Shown: piece by piece, positions 1 to 5,178 of the stretch
How the letters are laid out: every line of letters begins with the position of its first letter
Numbering within the stretch: position 1 is the stretch's first letter
From: Marivivens sp.
Lineage (GTDB): Bacteria; Pseudomonadota; Alphaproteobacteria; Rhodobacterales; Rhodobacteraceae
Direction: 5' to 3'
Length of the DNA: 10,307 nt
Assembly: GCA_024642185.1 (NCBI GenBank)
Contig: JAHEBR010000061.1
Span: 1-10,307 of the forward strand
Translations under genes and position numbers: made by a program
Notes under the pieces: generated by a model
Database searches by the model: none
What the model was told of the DNA's origin: nothing
Seen by the model: only the letters and a program-made list of their open reading frames with translations

Positions 1-506
1 TAGGCGCTCTTGCGCTTGGGCAAGACCCAGCCGGGGCGGACGAAGTGGCAGGTATAGCCGCTCGGGAACCGCTCCAGATAATCCTGATGATCGGGCTCGG
101 CCTCCCAGAAGGGGCCGGCGGATTTCACTTCGGTCACGACCTTGCCGGGCCAGAGGCCCGAGGCGTTCACATCCTCGATCGTGTCGAGCGCCAAGGCGTG
201 CTGATCTTCGTCAAGATAATAGATGCCCGAGCGGTAGGAGATGCCGAGGTCGTTGCCCTGACGGTTGAGCGTGGTGGGATCATGGATCTGGAAGAAGAAC
301 TCGAGAATCTGCCTGTAGCTGATCACCGCATCATCGAAGACGATCTCGATCCCTTCGGCATGGGTGCCGTGGTTGCGGTAGGTGGCGTTGGCCACATCGC
401 CGCCGGTATAGCCGACGCGTGTCTCGATCACGCCCGCAAGCTTGCGGATCAGATCCTGCATCCCCCAGAAACATCCGCCCGCGAGAATTGCCGTTTTCTG
501 TGCCAT
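1..506 (-). CDS. msrA: Peptide-methionine (S)-S-oxide reductase MsrA, 3' end at window edge
   Basis: Reduces the S epimer of methionine sulfoxide in proteins and free methionine, repairing oxidative damage in the cytosol with thioredoxin as usual donor. The N-terminus carries the family signature GGCFWG, with catalytic Cys12. It is followed by GYTGG (near residue 33), a YRNHGTHAEGIEI block, and HDPTTLNRQGNDLG ahead of YRSGIYY. A second cysteine, Cys153 in GYTCHF, is the likely resolving cysteine (inference). The start ATG at 504-506 has a strong AAGGAGGTT Shine-Dalgarno inside the end of msrB, only 2 bases after the msrB stop, so the two are co-transcribed and probably translationally coupled. 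168 codons are visible; the next codon begins TA at the very edge, so the protein may end there (TAA or TAG), a usual length for the short bacterial form. Identification is secure. Confidence 0.96.
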   Translation of the reverse strand, partial: MAQKTAILAGGCFWGMQDLIRKLAGVIETRVGYTGGDVANATYRNHGTHAEGIEIVFDDAVISYRQILEFFFQIHDPTTLNRQGNDLGISYRSGIYYLDEDQHALALDTIEDVNASGLWPGKVVTEVKSAGPFWEAEPDHQDYLERFPSGYTCHFVRPGWVLPKRKSA

Positions 507-508
507 GC

Positions 509-955
509 TCAAACCTCCTTCACCTGATCGAGATAGGCGCCGTAGCCTTCGGCCTCCATCTGCTCTTTCGGAATGAAGCGCAGAGACGCCGAGTTGATGC
601 AATAGCGCAGACCGCCCCGATCGCGCGGGCCATCGGGGAAGACATGGCCGAGGTGGCTGTCGCCATGCGCGGAGCGGACTTCGGTGCGGACCATGCCATG
701 GCTGCGGTCGGCCAGCTCGGCCACGTTCGCAGGCTCGATGGGCCGCGTGAAGCTCGGCCAGCCGCAACCGGATTCGTATTTGTCGGATGAGGCAAACAAG
801 GGTTCGCCGGAAACGATATCGACATAGATCCCCGCCGCCTTGTTGTCCAAGAGCGGGCCTGTCCAGGCGCGCTCGGTTCCGCTTTGCTGGGTCACGCGGA
901 ATTCCTCGGCGTCGAGCTTTGCGATGGCATCAGGGTCTTTGAAATAGCGCGTCAT
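509..955 (-). CDS. msrB: Peptide-methionine (R)-S-oxide reductase MsrB (no zinc CXXC motifs)
   Basis: Reduces the R epimer of methionine sulfoxide, complementing the downstream MsrA. The 148-residue protein has the SGCGWPSF motif (Cys64, the position of the resolving cysteine in disulfide-type MsrB), RSAHGDSHLGHVFPDGP (94-110) and the catalytic RYCINSASLRF motif with Cys119. The two CXXC pairs that bind structural zinc in many MsrB proteins are absent: the segment before SGCGW reads AGIYVDIVSGEPLF without cysteines. It is therefore the zinc-free class. The start at 955 is chosen because AGGAGGT lies just upstream and homology begins there; the reading frame stays open further upstream, but that part has no family similarity. 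msrB is first in a two-gene msrB-msrA operon, divergent from pit. Confidence 0.96.
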   Translation of the reverse strand: MTRYFKDPDAIAKLDAEEFRVTQQSGTERAWTGPLLDNKAAGIYVDIVSGEPLFASSDKYESGCGWPSFTRPIEPANVAELADRSHGMVRTEVRSAHGDSHLGHVFPDGPRDRGGLRYCINSASLRFIPKEQMEAEGYGAYLDQVKEV

Positions 956-958
956 GCA

Positions 959-965
959 ACCTCCT
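959..965 (-). promoter_or_regulatory. Shine-Dalgarno of msrB
   Basis: AGGAGGT on the minus strand, 3 bases upstream of the ATG at 953-955. This near-perfect match to the 16S rRNA 3' end settles the msrB start over in-frame codons further upstream. Confidence 0.8.
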
Positions 966-977
966 GCGTTTGGGCTT

Positions 978-1008
978 ATGATATGGGTAGGTGCCACGCC
1001 TCTGTCTA
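978..1008 (-). promoter_or_regulatory. Possible promoter of msrBA
   Basis: On the minus strand TAGACA (1003-1008) resembles a -35 element and TATCAT (978-983) a -10 element. The spacer is 19 bases, longer than ideal; shifting the -10 to CATATC gives 17. The expected transcript start would leave a short leader before the msrB ATG. No peroxide- or thiol-responsive operator is recognisable. Weak evidence. Confidence 0.3.
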
Positions 1009-1022
1009 GCGCCCGCAGACGT

Positions 1023-1040
1023 CTGTCACTTGCCTGTGAA
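1023..1040 (+). promoter_or_regulatory. Candidate Pho box (PhoB operator) upstream of pit
   Basis: CTGTCAC, then 4 bases, then CTGTGAA: two CTGTNA half-sites exactly 11 bases apart, the arrangement of the PhoB direct repeat (consensus roughly CTGTCAT-4 AT-rich bases-CTGTCAT). Eleven of the 14 half-site positions fit the consensus; the spacer TTGC is less AT-rich than usual. A further CTGTCTA lies 21 bases upstream (1002-1008), roughly two repeat units away. The orientation faces pit, whose ATG is 153 bases downstream. In Sinorhizobium meliloti PhoB binds a Pho box at orfA-pit and represses it, so a similar switch from Pit to a high-affinity system under phosphate starvation is a reasonable inference here. 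Confidence 0.6.
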
Positions 1041-1133
1041 TTGCGGTGAGATTGCCTCAGCGTGGCGTGAAGATGCGGCCCCCGAGGGTTTATCTTTGAA
1101 ATTGAGGCGGCGCGAGGGTAGGGCACCAGCCAA

Positions 1134-1184
1134 GGGAGATTCGCTCTCCCGCTGCTCTAGGGGCTGCCGCCCCCCAAAACGGGG
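1134..1184. repeat. Cluster of short inverted repeats before pit
   Basis: Three small stem-loops can form: GGGAGA (1134-1139) with TCTCCC (1145-1150); GGGGC (1160-1164) with GCCCC (1169-1173); and CCCC (1172-1175) with GGGG (1181-1184). The last two share bases and exclude each other, and the third ends 8 bases before the pit ATG, where it could hide the weak GGGGAA ribosome-binding sequence. The wording (GGGGCTGCCGCCCCCC, and CCCCCGAGGGTTTATCTTTG near 1080) resembles GC-rich intergenic repeats I recall from many Rhodobacteraceae, so this may be a degenerate dispersed repeat rather than a dedicated regulator. Confidence 0.4.
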
Positions 1185-1192
1185 AATAGGGG

Positions 1193-2680
1193 ATGACCGA
1201 CAACAACCAACCGAACCATCATTGGAAAACGCTTGATCGCGACCTCGGGCGCATTGCAGCTCTGGAGTCCGCGACATCCTATGTCGCCAAGCCAATGGTC
1301 GGCCTGGGAATTTCTCTGGTTTTCGTGGTGGTCGCCTCTCTGATCGCAACACTCCTTTTCGGCGAGGAAAACACCCGCTGGATCGTGGTTCTGGCGGCGG
1401 CGGTCGGCGCCTATATGGCGCTCAACATCGGCGCCAATGACGTGGCCAACAATATGGGCCCTGCGGTCGGTGCAAAAGCGCTCACCATGGGCGGGGCGAT
1501 CCTGATCGCGGCAGTGTTCGAAAGCGCCGGCGCACTTTTGGCGGGCGGAGACGTGGTTTCGACCATTTCAAAGGGGATCGTGTCCCCCGAGAGCGTTGCT
1601 GGCCCCGGTATTTTCATCTGGGCGATGATGGCGGCGCTTTTGTCGTCGGCGCTTTGGATCAACCTTGCCACATGGGTTGGCGCTCCGGTCTCGACAACGC
1701 ATTCGATCGTTGGCGGGGTCATGGGGGCGGGCATCGCGGCGGCCGGTTTCGGCGCGGTCAATTGGCCAACCATGGGCTCGATCGCTGCAAGCTGGGTGAT
1801 CTCGCCGGTTTTGGGGGGCGTGATTGCTGCCGCCTTCCTTGCCTTTATCAAGACCTTCATCATCTATCAGGACGACAAGATTGCCGCCGCCCGCCGCTGG
1901 GTGCCGGTGCTTGTCGCCATCATGGCGGGGGCGTTTGCGGCTTATCTGGCGCTCAAGGGGCTTTCAAAGCTTATCAAGATCGATATGGGCAACGCCCTGC
2001 TGATCGGCCTTGGCGTGGCAATTCTTTCGTATTTTGTTTCCGCGCCGATCATCAGGCGCAAGTCGGTCGGTCTTGAGAACCGCAACAGATCGCTCAAGGT
2101 CTTGTTCGGCTTGCCTCTGGTCCTCTCGGCGGCGCTTTTGTCCTTTGCGCATGGCGCCAATGACGTGGCCAACGCGGTCGGCCCGCTGGCGGCCATTGTC
2201 CATGCCGCTGAGTCAGGCGGCGAGTTTGCCGGCAAGGTGCATATCCCGCTTTGGGTCATGGTGATCGGTGCCTTCGGCATCTCGGTCGGCCTTGTGCTCT
2301 TCGGCCCCAAGCTCATTCGCATGGTCGGCAGCCAGATTACCAAGCTCAACCCGATGCGCGCCTATTGCGTGGCGCTTTCGGCGGCGATCACTGTGATCGT
2401 CGCAAGCTGGCTCGGCCTGCCGGTCAGCTCGACCCACATCGCGGTGGGCGGCGTCTTTGGCGTCGGCTTTTTCCGCGAGTGGCACGCCGAACGCCGCGCA
2501 AGGCTTTTCGCGGGGCAACGGGGGCCGGGTAAGATGCGCGCCCCCGACGAGCGCAAGCGCCGCAAGCTTGTCCGCCGCACGCATTTCCTAACGATCCTTG
2601 CGGCTTGGGTGATCACGGTTCCCGCCTCCGCGGTTCTGTCGGCGGTGGTCTTTGTCGGCCTCGAAGCGGCATTTGGCTAA
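1193..2680 (+). CDS. pit: Low-affinity inorganic phosphate transporter, PiT family
   Basis: A 495-residue polytopic inner-membrane protein of the PiT (SLC20/PitA) family, which imports phosphate, usually as a neutral metal-phosphate complex, in symport with protons. The family's internal duplication is clear: GANDVANNMGPAVG at 80-93 and GANDVANAVGPLAA at 321-334, with paired APVSTTHSIVGGVMGAG (164-180) and LPVSSTHIAVGGVFGVG (409-425) segments. About ten to twelve hydrophobic stretches run from residue 33 to 491, broken by a basic cytoplasmic loop near 430-463 rich in Arg and Lys. Length is close to E. coli PitA (499). The ATG has only a weak GGGGAA ribosome-binding sequence 7 bases upstream. 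There is no PhoU-like DUF47 partner beside it, unlike the orfA-pit pair of rhizobia. A Pho-box-like repeat lies upstream. Its stop codon overlaps that of the convergent pentapeptide gene. The substrate could be sulfate in some PiT relatives, but the motifs favour phosphate. Confidence 0.93.
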   Translation: MTDNNQPNHHWKTLDRDLGRIAALESATSYVAKPMVGLGISLVFVVVASLIATLLFGEENTRWIVVLAAAVGAYMALNIGANDVANNMGPAVGAKALTMGGAILIAAVFESAGALLAGGDVVSTISKGIVSPESVAGPGIFIWAMMAALLSSALWINLATWVGAPVSTTHSIVGGVMGAGIAAAGFGAVNWPTMGSIAASWVISPVLGGVIAAAFLAFIKTFIIYQDDKIAAARRWVPVLVAIMAGAFAAYLALKGLSKLIKIDMGNALLIGLGVAILSYFVSAPIIRRKSVGLENRNRSLKVLFGLPLVLSAALLSFAHGANDVANAVGPLAAIVHAAESGGEFAGKVHIPLWVMVIGAFGISVGLVLFGPKLIRMVGSQITKLNPMRAYCVALSAAITVIVASWLGLPVSSTHIAVGGVFGVGFFREWHAERRARLFAGQRGPGKMRAPDERKRRKLVRRTHFLTILAAWVITVPASAVLSAVVFVGLEAAFG

Positions 2681-3279
2681 GGGCAGCCCTCGGAACGGGT
2701 TGTGCCGTCGGGCATGATGGTCCGACAGAATAGGGCGTGTTCCAGGGTCGCGCCTTGAAGATCGGAGCCGACCAGCACGGCGTCGGTGAAATCGGCTCCG
2801 TTCAGATTGGCGCCTGTCAGATTGGCCGAGGTGAAATTCGCCCCGGTCAAGATGGCGCCGGCGAGGCTGGCGCCCACAAGATTGGCCAATTCAAGATAGG
2901 CTCCGGCCATATGGGCGCCGGACAAATCGGCGCCGGAGAGGATGGCGTCGGTCAGAATTGCCTGGCTCAGGTCTGCGCCGCTTAGGCGCGCATCGCTGAG
3001 ATCGGCTTGCGTCAGATAGGTTTTGGTCAGAACCGCCCCGCTCAGATCAGCCCCCGAAAGGTTGGCATTTCCAAGGTTTGCGCGGCTCAGATCCGCGTCG
3101 GAAAGATTGGCCCCGGCGAGTGTGGCTTTCCAAAGCCGGGCACCACTTAAGTCGAGCCCTGAAAGATCGCATACAGGGCAGGCGCGGCTTTCGGCCAACC
3201 GGTTGGCGCTCGCGGCGTCAAAGCCCGCAGCCGCCAGCGGGGCAAAAACGAGGAACAATGTCCCGACAAGACGTTTCAT
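2677..3279 (-). CDS. Exported pentapeptide-repeat protein
   Basis: A 200-residue protein with a signal peptide (basic start MKRL, hydrophobic 4-18, likely cleavage in the AAAGFDA stretch), so it acts outside the cytosol, probably in the periplasm. Residues 37-186 form thirty uninterrupted five-residue repeats of the A(D/N)LxG type with no register slip, predicting a right-handed quadrilateral beta-helix of about 7.5 coils. The helix is flanked by cysteines: Cys34 and Cys37 (CPVC) at the start, Cys185 and Cys199 at the end. The C-terminal CRTIMPDGT resembles the end motif of many proteins of this class. The function is unknown; the fold is a protein-protein scaffold, and the DNA-mimic role of Qnr/MfpA is unlikely for an exported protein. 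The ATG is preceded by GGAGGG. It converges on pit with overlapping stops, leaving no room for a terminator between them. Confidence 0.9.
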   Translation of the reverse strand: MKRLVGTLFLVFAPLAAAGFDAASANRLAESRACPVCDLSGLDLSGARLWKATLAGANLSDADLSRANLGNANLSGADLSGAVLTKTYLTQADLSDARLSGADLSQAILTDAILSGADLSGAHMAGAYLELANLVGASLAGAILTGANFTSANLTGANLNGADFTDAVLVGSDLQGATLEHALFCRTIMPDGTTRSEGCP

Positions 3280-3299
3280 CTTGGACCCTCCATGTCTTC

Positions 3300-3328
3300 A
3301 AGATGCGGCAAGAGCCAGATCAAAGCAA
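3300..3328 (-). promoter_or_regulatory. Possible promoter of the pentapeptide-repeat gene
   Basis: On the minus strand TTGCTT (3323-3328), a 17-base spacer, and CATCTT (3300-3305) form an acceptable sigma-70-like pair about 20 bases upstream of the start codon. The resulting leader would be very short, and the -10 match is mediocre. Confidence 0.3.
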
Positions 3329-3378
3329 CGAGATGTGATGCCGGTTGGGCCAGCCTACCATTGACCTTTGACATCGTT

Positions 3379-3412
3379 GCCCGCAGTCTTGAGCCCGCAG
3401 TCTTGAGCCCGC
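3379..3412. repeat. 14-bp tandem duplication upstream of the small metal-binding-like protein
   Basis: The unit GCCCGCAGTCTTGA occurs at 3379-3392 and again, identically, at 3393-3406, followed by a partial third copy GCCCGC (3407-3412). A perfect -35-like TTGACA sits just upstream (3368-3373), so the duplication lies where a spacer, -10 element or leader of the rightward gene starting at 3430 would be. Perfect identity suggests a recent slippage event. Confidence 0.85.
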
Positions 3413-3429
3413 TGCAAAGATGAGATGAC

Positions 3430-3756
3430 GTGCAAAGATACATTTCAATCCTGCTGATGTGCCTCTTCGGCGTTCTGTCCGCCCCAATGATAGGGGCCGC
3501 GCATGATATGGCTGGGGCGTCCATGGAGATGCACCATGATGCCTGCCCCGATTGCGATGCTGAGGTGGATGGAGAGCATGGGGTTTGCCCGCACGCCGTA
3601 ATCTGTTCCTTGTATTTCGACCTACCGCTTTTCATCGCGGCCGGGGAACTTCCCGTGCAAATCCAAATTACGGTGATGCCGGAGCCATGGTCTGCGGGAT
3701 CTTTGTCGCAAGAGGCCGATCCTCATCCGCCCCGTAGTCCTGCAGGTCTTCTTTAG
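3430..3756 (+). CDS. Small exported Cys/His/Met-rich protein, possibly copper-related
   Basis: A 108-residue protein I cannot assign to a named family. Residues 1-24 form a signal peptide (YISILLMCLFGVLSAPM core, likely cleavage after IGAA). The mature N-terminal half is dense in metal ligands: Met27, 32, 34; His25, 35, 36, 50, 55; and Cys39, 42, 53, 59, arranged as HH-x2-CPDC and CPHAVIC. The C-terminal half is hydrophobic, then ends in a proline-rich DPHPPRSPAGLL tail. Small secreted proteins of this look are often found beside copper-resistance genes in proteobacteria, so copper or other metal binding is an inference. A stop codon just upstream in frame (3421-3423) makes GTG at 3430 the first possible start; the ribosome-binding site is poor, and ATG at 3457 would cut the signal peptide badly. 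A cytochrome c gene follows after 47 bases in the same direction. Confidence 0.65.
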   Translation: MQRYISILLMCLFGVLSAPMIGAAHDMAGASMEMHHDACPDCDAEVDGEHGVCPHAVICSLYFDLPLFIAAGELPVQIQITVMPEPWSAGSLSQEADPHPPRSPAGLL

Positions 3757-3803
3757 AACCCTGCATTGGCGCAATCGCGCCGACCCTGGATACGGAACTT
3801 ACC

Positions 3804-4238
3804 ATGAAGAAATATGCCATCCCCGCCGCGGCACTAGCGGCCCTGATCACCTTGACCTATTTTGCCTTCCGACCGGACCCTCAGGACGCCGCCGGGTCAG
3901 TCGCCACCTCAGACAGTCTGGCGATAGTCGATGTCACCGTCCCGCCAGAGCTTTCGGAACTCGCCGCCCTTGGTGCCGTTGCGTTTGAAAGCGCTTGCAT
4001 CAATTGCCACGGCGAGAATGCCGAAGGAAAAAAGGGCTTCGGCCCGCCATTGGTTCACAAAATTTATGAACCGTCGCACCACGGCGATTATGCTTTCTTG
4101 ATGGCGGTCGAAAATGGCGTGCGCTCACATCACTGGCCCTTTGGCAATATGCCGCCGCAGGAGGGCTTTACCCAAGGCGATGTGAAGGCGATCATCGCCT
4201 ATGTGCGTGAATTGCAGCGGGCGAACGGGATCAATTGA
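3804..4238 (+). CDS. Mono-haem c-type cytochrome, membrane-anchored or periplasmic
   Basis: A 144-residue class I-like cytochrome c. The N-terminus (residues 1-22, MKKYAIPAAALAALITLTYF) is a signal peptide or uncleaved membrane anchor. The haem attachment motif CINCH is at 65-69, with His69 as proximal ligand; Met116 in FGNMPP is the likely distal ligand. Between them lies a block that looks distinctive of a subfamily, GPPLVHKIYEPSHHGD (80-95), then NGVRSHHWPFG (104-114), giving paired histidines at 92-93 and 109-110 that could bind a further metal. Residues 125-143 form the usual C-terminal helix. It would shuttle electrons in the periplasm; its partner is not known. I recall similar cytochromes near copper-tolerance genes in Rhodobacteraceae, and the Cys/His/Met-rich protein encoded 47 bases upstream fits that, but the link is inferred. 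The start has a weak ribosome-binding sequence. Confidence 0.88.
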   Translation: MKKYAIPAAALAALITLTYFAFRPDPQDAAGSVATSDSLAIVDVTVPPELSELAALGAVAFESACINCHGENAEGKKGFGPPLVHKIYEPSHHGDYAFLMAVENGVRSHHWPFGNMPPQEGFTQGDVKAIIAYVRELQRANGIN

Positions 4239-4270
4239 TCCCGCGAGCCTGCTCGCGCGTCATGCCTGAC
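4227..4270. terminator. Three adjacent inverted repeats at the end of the cytochrome gene
   Basis: A perfect 16-base palindrome GGGATCAATTGATCCC (4227-4242) spans the cytochrome stop codon. It abuts CGCGAG-CCTG-CTCGCG (4242-4257) and then GTCA-TGCC-TGAC (4259-4270). A short run of four T follows only at 4277-4280, so this is not a textbook intrinsic terminator. Its place between the convergent cytochrome and tRNA-Ser transcripts suggests termination or transcript-end protection for one or both. The inverted repeats are certain, the role is inferred. Confidence 0.45.
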
Positions 4271-4289
4271 ATATCCTTTTGGGGGATAG

Positions 4290-4379
4290 TGGCGGAGAGA
4301 CAGGGATTCGAACCCTGGGTGGGCTTGCACCCACAACGGTTTTCGAGACCGCCCCGTTCGACCGCTCCGGCACCTCTCC
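4290..4379 (-). tRNA. tRNA-Ser(CGA), reads UCG
   Basis: A complete class II tRNA of 90 nt on the minus strand. The acceptor 5' strand GGAGAGG pairs with TCTCTCC (last pair G-U), the discriminator is G, and CCA is encoded (4290-4292). The anticodon loop CTCGAAA is closed by GCGGT/ACCGT and presents CGA. The long variable arm GTGGGTGCAAGCCCAC is typical of tRNA-Ser, and the T arm GGGTTCGAATCCC is standard. Nothing suggests an integrated element at its 3' end within this window. Confidence 0.97.
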
Positions 4380-4395
4380 GCGGGGGTCAGGGGGG

Positions 4396-4424
4396 CGTTT
4401 AATGGGCGGCGCGGAACAGCGCAA
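4396..4424 (-). promoter_or_regulatory. Possible promoter of tRNA-Ser
   Basis: On the minus strand TTGCGC (4419-4424) with ATTAAA or TAAACG (4396-4403) 15-17 bases downstream, ending about 17-19 bases before the mature tRNA 5' end. The position is right for a tRNA promoter with a short 5' leader; sequence match is moderate. A GC-rich CGCCCCCCTGACCCCCGCG stretch follows, as often between tRNA promoters and genes. Confidence 0.35.
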
Positions 4425-4462
4425 GAGGGAAATCGTGGAAAGTTTGCTTTGCTGCGGTTTCC

Positions 4463-4491
4463 TTGTGCGCGGGCGAGGGGCCGCCTATATT
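4463..4491 (+). promoter_or_regulatory. Upstream promoter P1 of rplU-rpmA
   Basis: TTGTGC (4463-4468), a 17-base GC-rich spacer, and TATATT (4486-4491), a near-consensus -10. It stands out in an otherwise GC-rich gene-free stretch and faces rplU. The leader from here would be about 210 nt. Confidence 0.5.
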
Positions 4492-4541
4492 GGGCCTGCA
4501 AAGGATGGTCGGTCGGGGTGCGAAAATCCCTTATTTTCCGG

Positions 4542-4570
4542 TTGACTTTGCGGGTCATTGCCCCGATAAG
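4542..4570 (+). promoter_or_regulatory. Main promoter P2 of rplU-rpmA
   Basis: TTGACT (4542-4547), exactly 17 bases, and GATAAG (4565-4570). The -35 matches the sigma-70 consensus in five of six positions. A T-rich stretch just upstream (TTATTTTCCGG, 4531-4541) could act as an UP-like element. Transcription would begin near 4577, giving a leader of about 130 nt before the rplU ATG at 4708. Confidence 0.65.
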
Positions 4571-4576
4571 CCGCCA

Positions 4577-4707
4577 TCTCTGCGGCCCGTCCGCGGGGAA
4601 TGTGTAATGACGCTCCGTGTGGGGCGCGCTGTTTATGGGTGGCCGTGATGGCCGAAACGCCTCGGTAACGGGGGACCCTAGAGACGCGAAAAACGAAGGA
4701 AGAACAT
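4577..4707 (+). other. 5' leader of rplU
   Basis: The gene-free stretch between the tRNA and rplU holds the two promoters listed and this leader. It contains several small self-complementary segments, for example GGCC-GTGAT-GGCC (4641-4653), and ends with an AAGGAAG Shine-Dalgarno (4696-4702) before ATG. The length exceeds what initiation needs, and ribosomal protein operons are often autoregulated through such leaders, but I do not recognise a described L21 or L27 leader motif. A 22-codon reading frame (4600-4668) is present but has no clear coding support. Confidence 0.3.
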
Positions 4708-5172
4708 ATGTTTGCGGTTCTCAAGACCGGTGGCAAACAGTACAAGGTCGCCTCGGGCGATGTGCTGCGTGTCGAGAAGCTGGCGGCTGACGCCGGCGAG
4801 AAGATTCAGTTCAACGAGATTCTGATGGTCGGCGCGACTGTTGGCGCGCCCCTCGTGGCTGGTGCTGCGGTTCAGGCCGAGGTCATCGACCAGATCAAGG
4901 GCGAGAAGGTCATCCACTTCGTCAAGCGCCGTCGCAAGCACTCGTCGAAGCGCACCAAGGGTCACCGTCAGCAGCTTACCCTCGTCCGCATCACCGACAT
5001 CCTCGAGAAGGGTGCCGACAAGTCGGGCGTGAAGGCCGCCGTTGGCGCCGCGACCAAGGTTGTCGTCGAAGCTGCCCCGAAGAAAGCTGCGGCTCCGAAA
5101 GCGGACGCTGCTGCCGAAGCCCCGAAGAAAAAGCCGGCTGCCAAAAAGGCCGCCGCTAAAACAGAGGAGTAA
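4708..5172 (+). CDS. rplU: 50S ribosomal protein L21
   Basis: Structural protein of the large ribosomal subunit that binds 23S rRNA. The N-terminus MFAVLKTGGKQYKV is the family signature; the RNA-binding basic segment lies at 71-90 (KRRRKHSSKRTKGHRQ), followed by TLVRITDI. The core is about 101 residues, as in E. coli. Residues 102-154 are an extra low-complexity tail rich in Ala, Lys and Pro, probably unstructured, of a kind common in Rhodobacterales. The ATG has AAGGAAG upstream. It is followed after 6 bases by rpmA, and the pair is served by two promoters and closed by a strong intrinsic terminator. Confidence 0.98.
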   Translation: MFAVLKTGGKQYKVASGDVLRVEKLAADAGEKIQFNEILMVGATVGAPLVAGAAVQAEVIDQIKGEKVIHFVKRRRKHSSKRTKGHRQQLTLVRITDILEKGADKSGVKAAVGAATKVVVEAAPKKAAAPKADAAAEAPKKKPAAKKAAAKTEE

Positions 5173-5178
5173 TCCCCC

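Noticed and set aside
956..1126. N-terminal extension of MsrB from an upstream ATG
   Set aside because: The stretch lacks family similarity and the AGGAGGT just before ATG 953-955 marks the true start; the upstream part also covers the Pho-box region.
2700..3180. Regular 15-base periodicity that might be a DNA repeat array
   Set aside because: It is explained by the pentapeptide-repeat coding sequence; the units diverge at the DNA level and there are no uniform spacers as in CRISPR.
4290..4379. tRNA-Ser as an attachment site for an integrated island
   Set aside because: No integrase gene, no repeated tRNA 3' end, and housekeeping genes continue on the right side.
4600..4668. A 22-codon reading frame in the rplU leader (ATG to TAA) that could be a regulatory leader peptide
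   Set aside because: Only a weak GGGG precedes the ATG at poor spacing, no run of regulatory codons is present, and another short frame (from ATG 4607) overlaps it; no coding support without comparison to relatives.
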